The notes under the pieces were generated by a model. The model did not search any database. It had not been told where the DNA came from and saw only the letters and a program-made list of their open reading frames with translations. Below are positions 23,201 to 35,940 of a stretch of 64,000 nt of DNA, piece after piece. The stretch lies in assembly GCF_963678635.1 (NCBI RefSeq), contig NC_087063.1, positions 37,524,759 through 37,588,758 on the forward strand, written 5' to 3'. This DNA comes from Symsagittifera roscoffensis (Eukaryota; Xenacoelomorpha; Acoela; Convolutidae). Made by a program: the position numbers and the translations under genes. Position 1 is the stretch's first letter. The number at the start of each line of letters is the position of its first letter.

Positions 23201-26200
23201 TTGTATAGCATGCTAAAAACGTGAAAAAGTTGCAAAATTGTTCGCTTGATTATCTTGCTTAGGAAAGCTTTTAATTTTTGGGAACCGATTCGTTTTAAAA
23301 ATAGCTTTGAATACTTCAATAGATTGGTTGCAAAACTTGCTTAAGAAAACTGAATTTTTTTAGCAAACTAAATGTTGCCAAGAAATATTTTGAATTTCGG
23401 GCAGTGAAGAAACTTGCATTTAATGTTTTAATGCTTGAATAGATTGCTTAAGAAGAATTCAAAATTTTTGTGAACCGATTTGTTTTATGAAATAATTTGA
23501 AATGTTTCAAAGTTTCATCGCTTCAATGGCTTCAATAGAAAAACCTATACTTTTCGCCAAAGGGTTTGATCTTTGAATTTCTCTGAAATATTTCAAGTTT
23601 TCGTAGCTTGTTGTTGCCCAGATTCTTTCGCTTTTTTGTTAGTGAATCGTTCTTGAATTAGTTTAATTTTTCTGAAGTTTCTTCGCCTGATGGACTGAAA
23701 AGAACAACCAGAGTTTTTTTGTCAATTAATTCGCGTCATGAAATAACTTGGATTTTTCAAAGTTTCATCATTTCTTGAATAGCGTGCGAAGAAAAGTGAA
23801 GATTTTTGCGAACTGATTTGCTAAATGAATTAACTTGAAATATTGCAAATTCATTGCTTGACATGCTTGCTAAGCAAAACTTACCTTCTTTGCAAAGTGA
23901 TTTGCCATATGATACAACTTGAATTGTTTTAATGTTTCATCGCTTGATGAAAGTGCGAAAAAACTTAAGATTTTTGAGAAATGATTTACTCTGTAGCTTT
24001 CTGCGGACCGATTCGATATGTTGATAACTGTCTATAATTTTTTTTTGATTTTGATCGCTATACAACTTGATTAAGAAAAGGTTAATTTTCTGCAAACAAA
24101 TGCTTGCAATAAGTTTTTTTTAAAATTTCCAAGTCTCATAGTTTTTATAGCATGCTAAATACGTGAAAACTTTGCGAAATTTTTCGCTTGAATAGCTTGC
24201 TTAGGAAAGCTTTTACTTTTTGGATACATATCTTTCTGAAAATAACTTGGATTACTTCAAAAGCTTATGGGTTGCAAAACCTGCTTAAGAAAACTGAATT
24301 ATTTAGCAAACCAAATCTTGCTATGAAATATTTTGAAATTCGGTCATAGAAGAAACTTGAATTAATTCAATGTTCTAATGCTTGCATAGATTGCTTGAGA
24401 ACTCAAAATGTCTGTGAACCGATTTGCTTTATGAAATAACTTGGAAATGTTTCAAAGTTTCATCGCTTCAATGGCTTCAATAAAAACCCTATACTTTTCG
24501 CCAAGGGTTTGATCTTTGATTTACTCTGAAATATTTCAAGTTTTTGTAGCTTGTTGTTTGCCCAGAATCTTTTGATTTTTTTGTTTCTGATTCGTTCTAT
24601 GAATGAGCTTTCAATTTTTTGAAGTTTCATCGCCTGATGGACTTAAAAGAATAACCAGAATTTTTTGTCAATTAATTCGCGTCATGAGATAACTTGAATT
24701 TTTTCAATGTTTCATCACTTCTTGAATAGCGTGAGAAGAAAAGTGAAGATTTTCGCGAACTGATTTTGTGAATGAAATAACTTGAAATTTTGCAAATTCA
24801 TCGCTTGACTTGCTTGCTAAGCCAAACTTACCTTCTTTGCAAACTGATTTGCCAATGATACAACTTGATTGTTTTAATGTTTCATCGCTCGATGAACGTT
24901 CTAAAAAACTTAAACTTTTTGAAAAATGATTTACCGTAGCTTTTTGCGGACCGATTTGATATGTTGATAACTCTATAATTTTTTTTGAAGTTAATCGCTA
25001 TACAACCTGATTAAGAAAAGGTTTTTTTTCTGCAAACAAATGCTTGCAATAAAATATTTAAAGTTTTTTAAGTCTCATAGCTTGTATAGCATGCTAAAAA
25101 AGTGAAAAAGTTGCAAAATTGTTCGCCTGATTATCTTGCTTAGGAAAGCTTTTAATTTTTGGGAACCGATCCGTTTTAAAAATAGCTTTGAATACTTAAA
25201 TAGCTTATGAGTTTTAAAACTTGCTTAAGAAAACTGAATTTTTTTAACAAACTAAATGTTGCTAAGAAATATTTTGAAATTCGGGCAGTAATGAAACTTG
25301 CATTTAATGTTTTAATGCTTGAATAGATTGCTTAAGAAGAATTCAAAATTTTTGTGAACCGATTTGCTTTATGAAATAATTTGAAATGTTTCAAAGTTTC
25401 ATCGCTTCAATGGCTTCAATAGAAAAACCTATACTTTTCGCCAAAGGGTTTGATCTTTGAATTTCTCTGAAATATTTGAAGTTTTCGTAGCTTGCTGTTT
25501 GCCCAGAATCTTTTTTTACTGATTCGTTCTATGAATTAGCTTTAATTTTTGTTGAAGCTTTGTCGCCTGATGGACTCAAAAGAACAACCAGAATTTTTTG
25601 TCAATTAATTCGCGTCATGAAATAACTTGAATTTTTTTAAAGTTTCATCATTTCTTGAATAGCCTGCGAAGAGAAGTGAAGATTTTTGCGAACTGATTTG
25701 CTAAATGAATTAACTTGAAATATTGCAAATTCATTGCTTGACATGCTTGCTAAGCAAAACTTACCTTCTTTGCAAAGTGATTTGCCATATGATACAACTT
25801 GAATTGTTTTAATGTTTCATCGCTTGATGAACGTGCGAAAAACTTAAAACTTTTTGAAAAATGATTTACCGTAGCTTTTTGCGGACCGATTTGATATGTT
25901 GATAACTCTATAATTTTTTTTGAAATTAATCGCTATACAACCTGATTAAGAAAAGGTTTTTTTTTCTGCAAACAAATGCTTGCAATAAAATATTTAAAGT
26001 TTTTTAAGTCTCATAGCTTGTATAGCATGCTAAAAAAGTGAAAAAGTTGCAAAATTGTTCGCTTGATTATCTTGCTTAGGAAAGCTTTAAATTTTTGGGA
26101 ACCGATCCGTTTTAAAAATAGCTTTGAATACTTCAATAGCTTATGGGTTTTAAAACTTGCTTAAGAAAACTGAATTTTTTTTAACAAACTAAATGTTGCT

Positions 26201-29200
26201 AAGAAATTTTTTGAAATTCGGGCAGTAATGAAACTTGCATTTAATGTTTTAATGCTTGAATAGATTGCTTAAGAAGAATTCAAAATTTTTGTGAACCGAT
26301 TTGCTTTATGAAATAATTTGAAATGTTTCAAAGTTTCATCGCTTCAATGGCTTCGATAGAAAAACCTATACTTTTCGCCAAAGGGTTTGATCTTTGAATT
26401 TCTCTGAAATATTTGAAGTTTTCGTAGCTTGCTGTTTGCCCAGAATCTTTTTTTACTGATTCGTTCTATGAATTAGCTTTAATTTTTGTTGAAGTTTTGT
26501 CGCCTGATGGACTCAAAAGAACAACCAGAATTTTTTGTCAATTAATTCGCGTCATGAAATAACTTGAATTTTGTTAAAGTTTCATCATTTCTTGAATAGC
26601 GTGCGAAGAGAAGTGAAGATTTTTGCGAACTGATTTGCTAAATGAATTAACTTGAAATATTGCAAATTCATTGCTTGACATGCTTGCTAAGCAAAACTTA
26701 CCTTCTTTGCAAAGTGATTTGCCATATGATACAACTTGAATTGTTTTAATGTTTCATCGCTTGATGAACGTGCTACTTGAACTTAAACTTTTTGAGAAAT
26801 GATTTCCTCTGTAGTTTTTTGCGGACCGATTTGATATGTTGATAACTGTCTAGTTTTTTTGAATTTAATTGCTATACAACTTGATTAAGAAAAGGTTAAT
26901 TTTCTGCAAACAAATGCTTGCAATAAGTTTTTTTTTTAATTTTTCAAGTCTCAGTTTTTATAGCATGCTAAAAAAGTGAAAAAGTTGCAAAATTGTTCGC
27001 CTGATTATCTTGCTTAGGAAAGCTTTTAATTTTTGGGAACCGATCCGTTTTAAAAATAGCTTTGAATACTTAAATAGCTTATGAGTTTTAAAACTTGCTT
27101 AAGAAAACTGAATTTTTTTTAACAAACTAAATGTTGCTAAGAAATATTTTGAAATTCGGGCAGTAATGAAACTTGCATTTAATGTTTTAATGCTTGAATA
27201 GATTGCTTAAGAAGAATTCAAAATTTTTGTGAACCGATTTGCTTTATGAAATAATTTGAAATGTTTCAAAGTTTCATCGCTTCAATGGCTTCAATAGAAA
27301 AGTCTATACTTTTCGCCAAAGGGTTTGATCTTTGAATTTCTCTGAAATATTTGAAGTTTTCGTAGCTTGCTGTTTGCCCAGAATCTTTTTTTACTGATTC
27401 GTTCTATGAATTAGCTTTAATTTTTGTTGAAGCTTTGTCGCCTGATGGACTCAAAAGAACAACCAGAATTTTTTGTCAATTAATTCGCGTCATGAAATAA
27501 CTTGAATTTTTTTAAAGTTTCATCATTTCTTGAATAGCCTGCGAAGAGAAGTGAAGATTTTTGCGAACTGATTTGCTAAATGAATTAACTTGAAATATTG
27601 CAAATTCATTGCTTGACATGCTTGCTAAGCAAAACTTACCTTCTTTGCAAAGTGATTTGCCATATGATACAACTTGAATTGTTTTAATGTTTCATCGCTT
27701 GATGAACGTGCGAAAAACTTAAAACTTTTTGAAAAATGATTTACCGTAGCTTTTTGCGGACCGATTTGATATGTTGATAAATCTATAATTTTTTTTGAAA
27801 TTAATCGCTATACAACCTGATTAAGAAAAGGTTTTTTTTTCTGCAAACAAATGCTTGCAATAAAATATTTAAAGTTTTTTAAGTCTCATAGCTTGTATAG
27901 CATGCTAAAAAAGTGAAAAAGTTGCAAAATTGTTCGCTTGATTATCTTGCTTAGGAAAGCTTTAAATTTTTGGGAACCGATCCGTTTTAAAAATAGCTTT
28001 GAATACTTCAATAGCTTATGGGTTTTAAAACTTGCTTAAGAAAACTGAATTTTTTTTAACAAACTAAATGTTGCTAAGAAATTTTTTGAAATTCGGGCAG
28101 TAATGAAACTTGCATTTAATGTTTTAATGCTTGAATAGATTGCTTAAGAAGAATTCAAAATTTTTGTGAACCGATTTGCTTTATGAAATAATTTGAAATG
28201 TTTCAAAGTTTCATCGCTTCAATGGCTTCGATAGAAAAACCTATACTTTTCGCCAAAGGGTTTGATCTTTGAATTTCTCTGAAATATTTGAAGTTTTCGT
28301 AGCTTGCTGTTTGCCCAGAATCTTTTTTTACTGATTCGTTCTATGAATTAGCTTTAATTTTTGTTGAAGTTTTGTCGCCTGATGGACTCAAAAGAACAAC
28401 CAGAATTTTTTGTCAATTAATTCGCGTCATGAAATAACTTGAATTTTGTTAAAGTTTCATCATTTCTTGAATAGCGTGCGAAGAGAAGTGAAGATTTTTG
28501 CGAACTGATTTGCTAAATGAATTAACTTGAAATATTGCAAATTCATTGCTTGACATGCTTGCTAAGCAAAACTTACCTTCTTTGCAAAGTGATTTGCCAT
28601 ATGATACAATTGAATTGTTTTAATGTTTCATCGCTTGATGAACGTGCTACTTGAACTTAAACTTTTTGAGAAATGATTTCCTCTGTAGTTTTTTGCGGAC
28701 CGATTCGATATGTTGATAACTGTCTAGTTTTTTTGAATTTAACTGCTATACAACTTGAATAAGAAAAGGTTAATTTTCTGCAAACAAATGCTTGCAATAA
28801 GTTTTTTTTTAATTTTTCAAGTCTCAGTTTTTATAGCATGCTAAATACGTGAAAAGTTAGCGAAATTTTTTGCTTGAATAGCTTGCTTAGGAAAGCTTTT
28901 ACTTTTTGGATACCGATCCTTTCTGAAAATAACTTGGATTACTTCAAAAGCTTATGGGTTGCAAAACCTGCTTAAGAAAACTGAATTATTTAGCAAACCA
29001 AATCTTGCTATGAAATATTTTGAAATTCGGTCATTGAAGAAACTTGAATTAATTCAATGTTCTAATGCTTGCATCGATTGCTTGAGAACTCAAAATGTTT
29101 GTGAACCGATTTGCTTTATGAAATAATTTGAAATGTTTCAAAGTTTCGTCGCTACAATGGCTTCAATAGTAAAACCTATAATACTTTTCGCGAAAGTGTT

Positions 29201-31200
29201 TGCTCTTTGAATTACTCTGAAATATTTGAAGTTTTCGTAGCTTGCTGTTTGCCCAGAATCTTTTTTTACTGATTCGTTCTATGAATTAGCTTTAATTTTT
29301 GTTGAAGCTTTGTAGCCTGATGGACTCAAAAGAACAACCAGAATTTTTTGTCAATTAATTCGCGTCATGAAATAACTAGAATTTTTTTAAAGTTTCATCA
29401 TTTCTTGAATAGCCTGCGAAGAGAAGTGAAGATTTTTGCGAACTGATTTGCTAAATGAATTAACTTGAAATATTGCAAATTCATTGCTTGACATGCTTGC
29501 TAAGCAAAACTTACCTTCTTTGCAAAGTGATTTGCCATATGATACAACTTGAATTGTTTTAATGTTTCATCGCTTGATGAACGTGCGAAAAACTTAAAAC
29601 TTTTTGAAAAATGATTTACCGTAGCTTTTTGCGGACCGATTTGATATGTTGATAAATCTATAATTTTTTTTTGAAATTAATCGCTATACAACCTGATTAT
29701 GAAAAGGTTTTTTTTTCTGCAAACAAATGCTTGCAATAAAATATTTAAAGTTTTTTAAGTCTCATAGCTTGTATAGCATGCTAAAAAAGTGAAAAAGTTG
29801 CAAAATTGTTCGCTTGATTATCTTGCTTAGGAAAGCTTTAAATTTTTGGGAACCGATCCGTTTTAAAAATAGCTTTGAATACTTCAATAGCTTATGGGTT
29901 TTAAAACTTGCTTAAGAAAACTGAATTTTTTTTAACAAACTAAATGTTGCTAAGAAATTTTTTGAAATTCGGGCAGTAATGAAACTTGCATTTAATGTTT
30001 TAATGCTTGAATAGATTGCTTAAGAAGAATTCAAAATTTTTGTGAACCGATTTGCTTTATGAAATAATTTGAAATGTTTCAAAGTTTCATCGCTTCAATG
30101 GCTTCGATAGAAAAACCTATACTTTTCGCCAAAGGGTTTGATCTTTGAATTTCTCTGAAATATTTGAAGTTTTCGTAGCTTGCTGTTTGCCCAGAATCTT
30201 TTTTTACTGATTCGTTCTATGAATTAGCTTTAATTTTTGTTGAAGTTTTGTCGCCTGATGGACTGAAAAGAACAACCAGAATTTTTTGTCAATTAATTCG
30301 CGTCATGAAATAACTTGAATTTTGTTAAAGTTTCATCATTTCTTGAATAGCGTGCGAAGAGAAGTGAAGATTTTTGCGAACTGATTTGCTAAATGAATTA
30401 ACTTGAAATATTGCAAATTCATTGCTTGACATGCTTGCTAAGCAAAACTTACCTTCTTTGCAAAGTGATTTGCCATATGATACAACTTGAATTGTTTTAA
30501 TGTTTCATCGCTTGATGAACGTGCTACTTGAACTTAAACTTTTTGAGAAATGATTTCCTCTGTAGTTTTTTGCGGACCGATTCGATATGTTGATAACTGT
30601 CTAGTTTTTTTGAATTTAATTGCTATACAACTTGAATAGGAAAAGGTTAATTTTCTGCAAACAAATGCTTGCAATAAGTTTTTTTTTTAATTTTTCAAGT
30701 CTCAGTTTTTATAGCATGCTAAATACGTGAAAAGTTAGCGAAATTTTTTGCTTGAATAGCTTGCTTAGGAAAGCTTTTACTTTTTGGATACCGATCCTTT
30801 CTGAAAATAACTTGGATTACTTCAAAAGCTTATGGGTTGCAAAACCTGCTTAAGAAAACTGAATTATTTAGCAAACCCAATCTTGCTATGAAATATTTTG
30901 AAATTCGGTCATTGAAGAAACTTGAATTAATTCAATGTTCTAATGCTTGCATCGATTGCTTGAGAACTCAAAATGTTTGTGAACCGATTTGCTTTATGAA
31001 ATAATTTGAAATGTTTCAAAGTTTCGTCGCTACAATGGCTTCAATAGTAAAACCTATAATACTTTTCGCGAAAGTGTTTGCTCTTTGAATTACTCTGAAA
31101 TATTTCAAGTTTTCGTAGCTTGTTGTTTGCCGAGAATCTTTTGATTTTTTTTTGTTACTGATTTGTTCTATGAATTAGCTTTAATTTTTTTGAAGTTTCA
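20290..31200 (+). repeat. Homogenised block with about 1.88-kb dimeric higher-order units
   Basis: The 252-base segment at 20427-20678 recurs with an identical translation at 22307-22558, exactly 1880 bp away, while neighbouring 940-bp units differ. The variant TTTCGTCGCTACAATGG recurs at 29143 and 31021 (1878 bp). Alternating unit types therefore form dimers of two 11-mers, implying recent amplification in this part of the array. Confidence 0.8.
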
Positions 31201-32623
31201 TCGCCTGGTGGACTCAAAAGAACAACCAGAATTTTCTGTCAAATAATTCGCGTGATGAAATAACTTGAATTTTTTCAAAGTTTCTTCAATTTTTGAATAG
31301 CGTGCGAAGAAAAGTGAAGATTTTCGCGAACTGATTTTCTAAATGAATTAACTTGAAATATTGCAAATTCCTTGCTTGACTTGCTTGCTAAGCAAAAATT
31401 ACCTTCTTTGCAAACTGATTTGGCATAAGATACAACTTGAATTGTTTTTATGTTTCATCGCTTGATGAACGTGCTACTTGAACTTAAACTTTTTGAGAAA
31501 TGATTTCCTCTGTAGTTTTTTGCGGACCGATTCGATATGTTGATAACTGTCTAGTTTTTTTGAATTTAATTGCTATACAACTTGATTAAGAAAAGGTTAA
31601 TTTTCTGCAAACAAATGCTTGCAATAAGTTTTTTTTTTAATTTTTCAAGTCTCAGTTTTTATTGCATGCTAAATACGTGAAAAGTTAGCGAAATTTTTCG
31701 CTTGAATAGCTTGTTTAGGAAAGCTTTTACTTTTTAGGAACCGATATGTTCCGAAAATAACTTGGAATACTTCAAAACCTATGGGTTGCAAAACCTGCTT
31801 AATTTTTTAGCAAACCAAATCTTGCTAGGACATATTTTGAAATATTTAAAAGTTTCATTGCTTGAATAGCTTGCTCAAAAAACTTGAACGTTTTGTGAAA
31901 TGATTTGCTCCATGAAACATTGTGGAAAATTTCAAAGCTTCATCGCTTGAATGGCTTCAATAGAAAAATAACTGATTTTTTCGCCAATTGAGTTTCTCCA
32001 TGAAATAATGCATCGTTTCATTAGTTTGATCGCCTGATTAGCTTGCTTAGAAAATTGCAACTTTTCGCAAAATGATTCGGTCTAAGAAACTTGGAATATT
32101 CAAAAGTTCATCGCTTGAATAGATCGCTTAGACAAACTTATAACTATCACGAACCGAATCTTTTTGTAAAATAATTCGAAGTGTTTCAGAAATTCATCGC
32201 TTGAACTACCTGCTTAAGAAAAACATACACAATTTTTCCGAAAAAATGAGCACTACGAAGTAGCTTGAAATTTTTCAAAGTTTCATCGCTTGAATAGCTT
32301 GCTAACGCAAATTAATTTTTTCTTGAATTTATTTGCTCTAGGGAACAACTTGAATACATTTAAATTTCATTGCTTGAATAGCTTGCTTAGAAAAACTTAA
32401 ATTTTTGCGAACCATATCGTTTTTTGAAATAACTTGAATTATTTCAAAGTTTCATCGCTTGAATTGCGTGCTAAGAAAAACTTGATTGAGACGGGCTTGC
32501 TAGTTTCTTGTCTATCAAGCTTGTCTTGTCTAACCTGTTCACGGAGCGTCGCATGACGGAGGGACCCTGGGTTCAAAGTATTAGTTCCTATACGCAGCTG
32601 GACCATGTAGTCCCTATCCGGGG

Positions 32624-33025
32624 GTGCCCAACTTCCCTTCACACTGCCATACAGCCCGAAAAAGTGCTGCGCGCGAGAGATTGCATGAGAGGGATGAAAA
32701 GCTGAGGAAACGAGAGAGATCTAGAGAAGGTGGAGAGAGACGTGGAGAAAAAAAAACAGAGAAAAGACGAGGGAACAACGAGAAAAACAAGAAAACCTTC
32801 CTGCTCATGTACTTAGTAATGGCTGATTTTCTAGTCACCCTACTATTCCGAAGCGTAATTGAACCAAACCCCGGCCCGCCATCTACCTTTAGACTTTGCC
32901 AAAACAAGTTTCTGATTAGCCAATACAGTGTCTCGTGCCATTATAGAGGGTGGATGCACCTAAACTGCTTCTCAATTAGCAAAGTAAAATCTGTTGTCAC
33001 CCTGATATCACGGTGGGAACTGTGA
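32624..33025 (+). pseudogene. CR1-like non-LTR ORF1 start: 2A-like motif and decayed PHD finger
   Basis: The frame begins with a highly basic Arg/Lys/Glu stretch, then a hydrophobic run (TFLLMYLVMADFLVTLLF) and VIEPNPGP (residues 78-85; NPGP at 32867-32878). This is a 2A-type ribosome-skipping signal with the first Asp replaced by Val. In CR1/L2-like elements of several invertebrates such 2A motifs precede a PHD finger. Here the following Cys-rich stretch CHYRGWMHLNC is the middle of one. The frame then stops, and a C-x2-C pair (NCDYC) continues in another frame at about 33016-33032. The + strand insertion lies directly after the satellite. Confidence 0.6.
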
Positions 33026-33152
33026 CTATTGCCAAATCAACCCCTTAGATACCTTCAAGAGTTAACCACAAACCCCACTACAGAAAATTTAATACCAGCA
33101 GAGGGTTCTGCAAAATGGCCCCAGACCAAAGTAAAATAAAATAATATACCAA

Positions 33153-34080
33153 TTGGCAACCACCGACACTAAAGTCGCCTAGAGTCACAGGAAACTTTGT
33201 TTTCCATTGTCCCATTCTCCCCTACGCAAAACAAATCGTTTCCCAAAACAGACCTCCTAACGGTGGCAAAGGTGGCGGGCTTGCAATCATTATTAAAGAG
33301 GTCAAATATCAAAACATAAAATCGTTTTAAATGACCCCATCATAGATCAAATGCAATTAAATTATAATAAGCAAATCAAGTTGAATACATCATTTCTTGT
33401 AATTATCAAAAGGTGACTTCAATTGCTCCAACAAAATGAACAGTGCAGATCTTCTTGTAACTTTGTAAGTTCTTTTCATTTGCCCCTCTGATGATCACAT
33501 CGGAGGTCCCTCAAGGATCTGTCCTCGTAACCTTGTTGATCCGAGTTTTCATCAATTGCCCTCCTATTCGCGGATGACCTGAAAGTTATTTTCGAGGGTA
33601 AAGTTAAAGAACTGACAAAGTTACAAGAATAAATAAACAATGAGTTTTGTTGGAGCTTTCAAAATCACACTTTGCTTAACTAGCAAGAAATGTTCTATAA
33701 CTGAGTTCAAAGTTGGAAATCGAAAAAGGCCACCAATTGAGATAACTTTGTTCATGTTAATCACTTCATTGGAGGGAAACATCCCGTGAAGGTTGTTGGT
33801 CTGGCGAGCAGCGAAAACTTTTTTTGGACTGACGATGTTAAACAACGATGTTAAGCAAAACAATAAAATCTCTTTCGCCTGCGACAACGATAGCTTCAAA
33901 AGTACACTTATGCAGAGCTATCTTATCGTCAGCTCTATGCTTCCCATCTGAGTGCTGGGAACTTGGGGATCTGATTATCATATCATAGAATCCTTCAAGA
34001 TAGCAATGAAATAGATATGTGGAAAACACGATGTAAAATTTACAGATGAATTACAAATTGTTGGCGAAGACAAGACGAAG
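33153..34080 (+). pseudogene. CR1-like non-LTR retrotransposon fragments (endonuclease and RT), internally deleted
   Basis: KGGGLAIIIK (about 33261-33290) matches the RGGGVAIY stretch of the endonuclease. Then comes VPQGSVL (about 33502-33525, RT motif B), with FADDLKVIFEGKV (about 33565-33600, motif C) following after a frameshift. The distance from endonuclease to RT is too short, so most of the fingers/palm region is deleted. Further tail segments to ~34080 are shredded. It probably belongs to the same insertion as the 2A-bearing piece at 32624. Confidence 0.65.
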
Positions 34081-34103
34081 AAAAGTCCTCCCAGAGATTA
34101 GGT

Positions 34104-34720
34104 ATGGAGTGCACAGATTCAACTTCTGGCAAAGGACGGGCACAGAGTCAATGTCATCTAGAGAGTAATGGATGTTGGCAACCACCGACACTAAAGTCGC
34201 CTAGAGTCACAGGAAACTTTGTTTTCCAATGTCCCATTCTCCCCTACGCAAAGCCCCTTATTCTTTTCGATGAGCAGCTACTTCAAAATGAAATGGAACG
34301 AACAGAATACTGCTCATGGATTTTTATTTGTTTTGTTGAAACTGTCATGCAAATCCTAGATCTCAACAGTGGGACTAATCCCAGTGATATATCCACCATG
34401 TCCACATTCCAATAATAACGTTATCGCTTCGCTTCAACGTCTCCTGTTGAACATAAATGGGTTAATTCGAAGTAAATTTCTTTGAACTACAGCCTGACTC
34501 GTGCGGCTCAAGGTTGCAGAATTACATGTATCTGGCTTCGAGTCTTGAGCTTACCTGACCTTAGCCCAACAATATCAAATCTTGTTTTGTCCACTGGTTG
34601 ATTTTGACAACATACTGAGATTACCTGACCTTAGCCCAACAATATCAAATCTTGTTTTGTCAACTGGCTCGTATTGACTCAGCATACTGAGATCAGATCT
34701 TTCAGCCCTTACCTTGGAAA
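34104..34720 (+). pseudogene. Second CR1-like fragment with endonuclease N-terminus
   Basis: Bases 34174-34253 repeat 33153-33231 almost exactly (GGCAACCACCGACACTAAAG onwards). After a hydrophobic stretch, the words LLNINGLIRSKFL (about 34440-34480) and KVAELHVSGFES match the start of a non-LTR endonuclease (NxNGLRxK). The frame is broken by stops. The piece shows that two related insertions, or a rearranged one, lie here. Confidence 0.5.
34550..34690 (+). repeat. Tandem duplication of about 70 bp
   Basis: TTACCTGACCTTAGCCCAAC and the following ~45 bases occur twice in a row (starting near 34552 and 34621), with minor differences. The duplication lies inside the CR1-like relic. Confidence 0.7.
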
Positions 34721-34989
34721 TCACCTGCAAAATTAAAACATAAATAACTGAGAAAATTATCTTGAATTTCTTTAAATTTGACTACATAGTTCGAGCAATG
34801 AGTGAAGAAGAGCTGGCGCAGTTTCTAGACACATACCTATAGGATGCATCAAAGAGGTAGAGCCAAACTTGCCAACAGAAGCTCCTAATTTCTCACAAAA
34901 CAGGAAAAATCTCTATCAGCAACTTTCAGGAGACTCAAACTGAAAATCAAACAATTAGTCGAAGATAACGAAAAAGGAGCGGATTGAGT

Positions 34990-35475
34990 TGATAGGTAAC
35001 TTTGACTGTCGGAGAGGCTACTCGCAAACTCTGGTCTAAAATTAAAAGACTTTCGATTACTTCAGCTAAAACCTTGGGAAAATGCATGGTGTTTAAAGAC
35101 TCAATTTTTCATGACGCACAAAAGATTGGTAGCAAATTTCAGTATCAGTTAACACAACACCCAAAAGTTGCAAATAAGGAAAAATGCTAGTTATTCAAAA
35201 ATTAATACTACTAGAACATAAAATAGTAGCAATCTCTATGAGAATGGCCGAAGATGGAATAAAGGCTAATAGGAAACTCAACTCGGTCGGGCCCGACATT
35301 TTCAAGCCGACCCATATGCTTTTGATTGGGAAACAAACCGCCAGCAATTTAGTATGCTTCTCAGTGATCTCTCAGGAGAGATCACTGAGATCAGGAGAGA
35401 TAACTACCTGGTTTTACTCTCATTACGAACTTCCAAGAACACCAGCGCAGCTTCAGAAAAGAAGCTTCTGACTAC
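34990..35475 (+). pseudogene. Non-LTR endonuclease-RT linker fragment
   Basis: RKLWSKIKRLSITSAKTLG followed by a short NG-like region and KIGSKFQYQLTQH resembles the linker between endonuclease and RT in CR1/Jockey-type elements. That linker has the pattern KKFW..., then a turn, then KANEFNxFF. A later KLNSVGPDIFKP resembles the K-x-GPDGI start of the RT. There are several stops. It is likely a continuation of the CR1-like debris to the left. Confidence 0.4.
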
Positions 35476-35619
35476 CGCTGCCTTTTAACTCTATCACATG
35501 CTGCTTCACATCAGGCTCGAAAAATGCTAAAGTTTGGCAAAGATTTTTGATGGTCGTCGTTTTTCTCAAAGCTTATTTTGACCTTTTCTTTTTGTTTAAA
35601 CATTTTCAGAGTTACTTTA

Positions 35620-35940
35620 TGCCGTTTTCTCGCTTCTTTCAAGTGTTTGCGAAGTGTAGCTTCATCTCTGTTTTCACAAGCAAAGCTTGTGTTATAGTAT
35701 GATCTCTCTTTTTTTCCAACCTAAGTCCCAAATATTGTTGCGACACAAATATTGTAAATGTGTTCATTTTGATCAATAACCAGCTATTAAGTACAGCCAA
35801 TGCTAAGGATATTAACACAGACTATTATATTACAAATAGCACTTTAGCTTCAAATAATCATGGATCTGTAGCGTATAGGTAGGGAAGAAGACCCGCAACA
35901 AAAATAAGAGGGTTCGAACCTCGGCAGGTTTGGATGTTTT
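35620..35940 (+). repeat. Dispersed intronic repeat copy with a tRNA-like promoter
   Basis: TAGCGTATAGGTAGG (35869-35883) resembles a Pol III A box, and GGTTCGAACC (35911-35920) is a perfect B-box core about 40 bases downstream. Upstream parts (cgttttctcgc, agcttcatctctgt, cagctattaagtacagcc) recur at 39340-39530. The likely nature is a tRNA-derived SINE or a larger repeat carrying one. It does not fold into a full tRNA, so it is not called a tRNA gene. Confidence 0.55.

Larger units (their letters stand above)
9090..32485 (+). repeat. 23-kb satellite with 11-monomer higher-order repeat
   Basis: The base unit is about 85 bp; the cleanest units are at the right edge (about 31840-32480). It runs tttcatcgcttgaatagctt, gcttagaaaaacttaaattt, ttgcgaaccgattcg, then atgaaataacttgaa. 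One diverged monomer type carrying TGCTAAGCAAAACTTACCTTC recurs near 17275, 18230, 19165, 20110, 21054, 21989, 22932, 23869, 24815, 25749, 26695, 27623, 28560, 29499, 30437 and 31386. This gives a period of about 928-955 bp. Between 18297 and 19230 I count 11 distinct monomer starts, hence an 11-mer higher-order repeat. The left third has shorter and irregular periods. The array lies inside the PIX-like gene's intron. Short ORFs within it (18544, 20427, 22307) are by-products. Confidence 0.92.

Noticed and set aside
9090-32485. Regular repeats considered as a CRISPR array
   Set aside because: There is no conserved repeat alternating with unique spacers; all monomers are related along their full length, and the DNA is eukaryotic.
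33621-34029. - strand ORFs 33621-33899 and 33838-34029
   Set aside because: They are antisense shadows of the + strand CR1-like RT relic.
35862-35935. Possible tRNA gene (A box and perfect B box)
   Set aside because: No acceptor stem or anticodon arm can be formed, and the segment is part of a dispersed repeat.
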